Origin: Nemertoderma westbladi
Lineage: Eukaryota; Xenacoelomorpha; Nemertodermatida; Nemertodermatidae
Reading direction: 5' to 3'
Length of the DNA: 64,000 bases
NCBI GenBank assembly: GCA_032718475.1
Contig: JAUCBJ010003832.1
Location: 56,392 to 120,391 of the forward strand
Of the stretch, positions 60,855 through 64,000 are shown piece by piece (the first letter of the stretch is position 1; each line of letters opens with the position of its first letter). The notes beneath the pieces were generated by a model. It was not told the DNA's origin. It ran no database searches and was given only the letters and a program-made list of their open reading frames with translations. A program made the position numbers and the translations under genes.

Positions 60855-62868
60855 TTATTCTTTACTGTTCTCTACTTCGCTATGTGTAATAGTTTCCGTC
60901 AGTGGATTAAAGCTAGATAAATCCATTCCAGAATATGTTGCTGGGTTATTTTGTAGATTGCCAACATGTTTGCGAGGTTCCTTTTTAATGGTGTCTGCTG
61001 CATCAATTATTTTGATTAATATAAGTGTGTGATTCCCCAATTAAGGTTTCTGGTGGTACATCCATCATTTCGCTATTAATATACGCGTGAGGTTCCTCCT
61101 TAGAAGTATCGGATTCGCTGTTTCTCTGAGTAGACTGGCCGAGTTGATTGTCTGTGTAGGAACTGGTATCTACTTGGGTGTCACTATATAGCGCGGATCC
61201 CTGCGCAAATATATTATTGGGTCTTAAACTCCCAAAAGTTGGATAATCATAGACCCTTGTAGGGTTATCAGGGCAGAAGTCACCAGTTCCAGGTGGTGCC
61301 TCAATGCCAATGGGTAACATTTCAGAACCATCTGAGGGAGTAATTACATTATTAGTGGAACCATATACATCATATTCGTCAATAATTGCATTTACTCTCC
61401 CTTTTTCTTTTGAAATATTATTGACATTTTGACTTGGTTTCCTATTTCTCCTAAAAATGTACAAGAGAAGTACAATGACTATAATGAGTAAAACTCCGCC
61501 GATAGCGCCAACAATAGCCCCGATAACCAACGCCGTTGAAGAGATTCCCCCTACTTCAGGACAGTGTCCCGTTTCCGATGTTGGATTAGGCCTACTTGTT
61601 ATTTGATAAGATGTAGTAGATATTTCTGTGGTTTCTTTAGATGTTTCTGTTGATGGATATATCACGTTACCTGTAGTTGTAGTTGTTGGTACTGTTACCT
61701 TTACACTGTTACTAGTTGCTATAATCCCAGACATTGATAAACTAGAGTTCACTTCGTACCAATAGGAGGCGCTGTCATCGACTCCAACTGTAAATAATAA
61801 ACCCGCATTGTTTCCAATTAATTCTCTCTCAGTTTCTGAGTTGCTCCTAAACCAGGAAATATAATTAACAGGCCAACCCGGTGTGAAACTGCTTTGTAAA
61901 TCCAATTTATCAGTTTCTTCCATAAATATATCGTGATCCATTGGTTGACCGTTGCTGTCTGTAATAGTTAGATTGGTCGCCTTATAGTTAGCCACTAAGG
62001 TTACACTACATGTCTGGGTAGATGCCTTGTTTGTCGCCTTGCAAGTCATAAGGACAGTTTTATTTTCATATATAAATTGTTCGTCGGTGTCAGTCAGTTT
62101 ATAAACTAGTATATCAATATCAGTCGTTTCTGTACTTTTAGGTTCACCAACTACCGTATCTCCAATATGATTGGACCAATAAAATTCCCCGTTGTTAGGG
62201 AATTCAGCTTCAGTAGGAGAAGGCAACCAATCGCTTGCTCTACATACCATAAAAGGCAATAATTCACCTTTAGCTAATTTACCAGAATCAGGATCGTATT
62301 CTAAGTTACATGGTGAATGGTCATGTAATATGGTCTCTCTGAAGTCGGCGTGTCGTTTTTTCTCAAACTTTAATGTTGAATGGTGGTAGTTATTATTTAT
62401 GATACATCCACATTGAAGGGATGAGCTCCGGACTCTCGCATGGCGGTATGGTGATGTTAGACACCGTCCGTGTCACATGGACCGCCAGGTTGGTGCTCCC
62501 TTATGCGGCAACGATAATCCCAGGTGTCCCAGTGTGAACTAACGGCGAATCCAGGAAGACTATTTACATTAAACGTCGCTGTGTGTTCAGTAAAGTCTCA
62601 GTTCCACAGAACCTCGTTCTAGGTCGGAGCTACCAGAACCTGTATCGTCTCTACGAAATATTTGCATAAAATTCGCATCGTTTTTAAAAACGTCTAAAGA
62701 AATGTCTATAACCTTTTGTGAATCAGAATTTATTTCTTCGGCAGTACAAACCAGTTGCAATCTATCATCTGCAATTAAACAATCTCTTTCCGATGGTAGA
62801 ATCTTTACCATTCCACTGCACTCAGGAATAATAAGTACCAGTAGTTGTATTGCCACTATTAACTTCAT
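60855..62868 (-). pseudogene. Ig-like type I receptor paralogue with Grb2-type YxN tail; frame-broken
   Basis: Tandem copy of the 56.5-58.9 kb gene. ATG at 62868 (MKLIVAIQLLVLIIPECSG). The first Ig-like domain follows the paralogue until about 62597, where one extra base shifts the frame and a stop follows (VELRLY). A 2-base loss near 62474 and a 1-base gain near 62434 are further differences; after these the frame is open again from about 62430 to 61003. It contains an in-frame insertion of about 20 residues (FEKKRHADFRETILHD) and a second domain and Thr stalk nearly identical to the paralogue. Its own membrane span (ALVIGAIVGAIGGVLLIIVI) and tail hold YDVYG, VYDYPTF, HAYINSE and HTYINQN; YIN fits the Grb2 SH2 consensus (YxN). 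A one-base shift before the stop at 61003 would extend the tail to 60855. Likely a pseudogene in this assembly, unless the indels are sequencing errors or allelic. Confidence 0.72.
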
Positions 62869-64000
62869 GGTGATGATTATTATATTATTATTATTTGTCA
62901 GTCGGTTAACCAACACAAAATAACATTAGTCAAATGTACGAACCCCAAAGCTGCTAGTCTACAAACTATAACAGAATGCTCCAAACACGAATACAAACCA
63001 CCCACATCAGGAATGTTTTGAATAATGCAAAAAAAATATTTATTAATTTCACAATAAAATAAACAACCACGACCGTAACACGTTCACACCTTCACAATTC
63101 CCAATAAGGCAATGAACCTTGGAAATCCCCAATTCATAATCCTTTCTATCAGTAACATTTTGTACACAGTAACAATACCTCCTCAAAAACTCATATTGCA
63201 ACTTGTATAAACTGTTCGAACGCGGAAGTTAGTGATTTTCAGTAATGATTAATGTTTTATTATATTCACCCGACCTCTAAATGATAGTGAATGTCGGTAG
63301 GATTATGGTAGTAATGCCACAAATATTTGGCACAGACCTACTGTAATATCAAAACACGGGGATGATTGAATGGTTGAATTCATTGTATCTAAAACGAATT
63401 TAATTGTTAAAAAAAATACCGTTACTGCAGTTTATTTAATATAACAATGTCGCATTATATTGCTAATATAATATAGATATGGGGCGAGCCGTGCATTGTG
63501 TTGTGACATGTAGAGTTAATGATATCACAAGTTGGGATTTCGGTCGATACCCACATTATTATGAATTTACATACATAATTATATTCTGTTCCAGTTGATA
63601 TCCCGGTTCAATACTAGGAGCGGGCTCCATGTAGTTCCGTTAATATTAAAGTGTACGTGTTAGTACATTAGACGCCAATGTTAATTAACTAAGTACTGAG
63701 TTAATTTATTATAGCTGTGAAGCCGCTACAGGTTGTTAAGACATGCCTACCTAACTACTGTTAATCAATATTACCTATTTCCTATTGTTCTATACAGGAT
63801 ATCGATACATCATAAATACATCGACGATCTACTGATCTACCGAAATACATCGAGACATCTATACATAGACTCCATGCATATCGCCCTCTTATATACTCAG
63901 TTTAAGAGACAGGGGGGGGGGGGGGGGGTGGGGGGACTGGACGCAAAACCCGTCTTGGCGAATTAATATCCCGCCTCAATGTTAAATTCTCAATTTAGGG
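62869..64000. other. Upstream region of second receptor; window end
   Basis: 63120-63430 is the duplicated promoter-side segment. A G17 run starts at 63912. From about 63940 (GACGCAAAACCCGTCTTGGC, CCTCAATGTTAAATTCTCAA) the window ends inside another copy of the 12.0/34.5-kb dispersed repeat. No other coding sequence seen. Confidence 0.6.

Noticed and set aside
62192-62923. Plus-strand frames opposite the receptor genes (also 58599-58991)
   Set aside because: They mirror the receptor coding strand, occur at equivalent positions in both copies and lack any other support.

Overview
The window is nuclear DNA from an invertebrate animal. It is AT-rich (roughly one third G+C by eye), its genes have GT-AG introns, it is full of minisatellites, foldback elements and tRNA-derived SINE-like repeats, and it carries animal genes such as a KCNQ potassium channel, F-actin capping protein beta and the PP1 regulator NIPP1. 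A marine deuterostome, possibly a tunicate, is my best guess, but nothing in the sequence proves the clade. I found no prokaryotic features.

Layout. (1) 2897-35804, plus strand: a KCNQ-type voltage-gated K+ channel. Eleven coding exons can be placed with consistent splice phases; the N-terminal exon(s) lie upstream. Its large introns hold most of the repeats. (2) Inside KCNQ intron 1, on the opposite strand (12810 to 5059), is a three-exon gene for a small type I membrane protein of 160 residues with a Cys-rich ectodomain (CC-x4-CC). An unassigned minus-strand exon candidate lies at 13513-13763. (3) 37482-44146, minus: a four-EF-hand calmodulin-like protein fused to a ~200-residue acidic Ala/Glu/Pro tail. 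A dead LINE reverse-transcriptase fragment lies antisense in its third intron. (4) 46133-47170, minus: an intronless PPP1R8/NIPP1 gene with an altered PP1-docking motif. (5) 52010-54745, plus: CAPZB in two exons, about 1.1 kb downstream of a dense cluster of TGACGT/CACGTG motifs. (6) 56501-58942 and 60855-62868, minus: tandemly duplicated, essentially intronless Ig-like receptors. Their ectodomains are nearly identical but their cytoplasmic tails are unrelated and rich in tyrosine motifs. The second copy has frameshifts.

The conserved genes look like unrelated housekeeping or signalling neighbours and there is no operon. The most interesting local system is the receptor pair: one ectodomain is joined to a tail with repeated YxxP (Crk-type) motifs in one copy and YxN (Grb2-type) motifs in the other. 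Repeats of note are a 21-bp satellite with a higher-order pattern (22.8-24.7 kb), a 168-bp near-perfect palindrome (17.1 kb), a TTAA-flanked 1.5-kb element (6.7-8.3 kb), and a 68-bp satellite (39.6-40.4 kb) whose monomer also occurs in dispersed mobile repeats.
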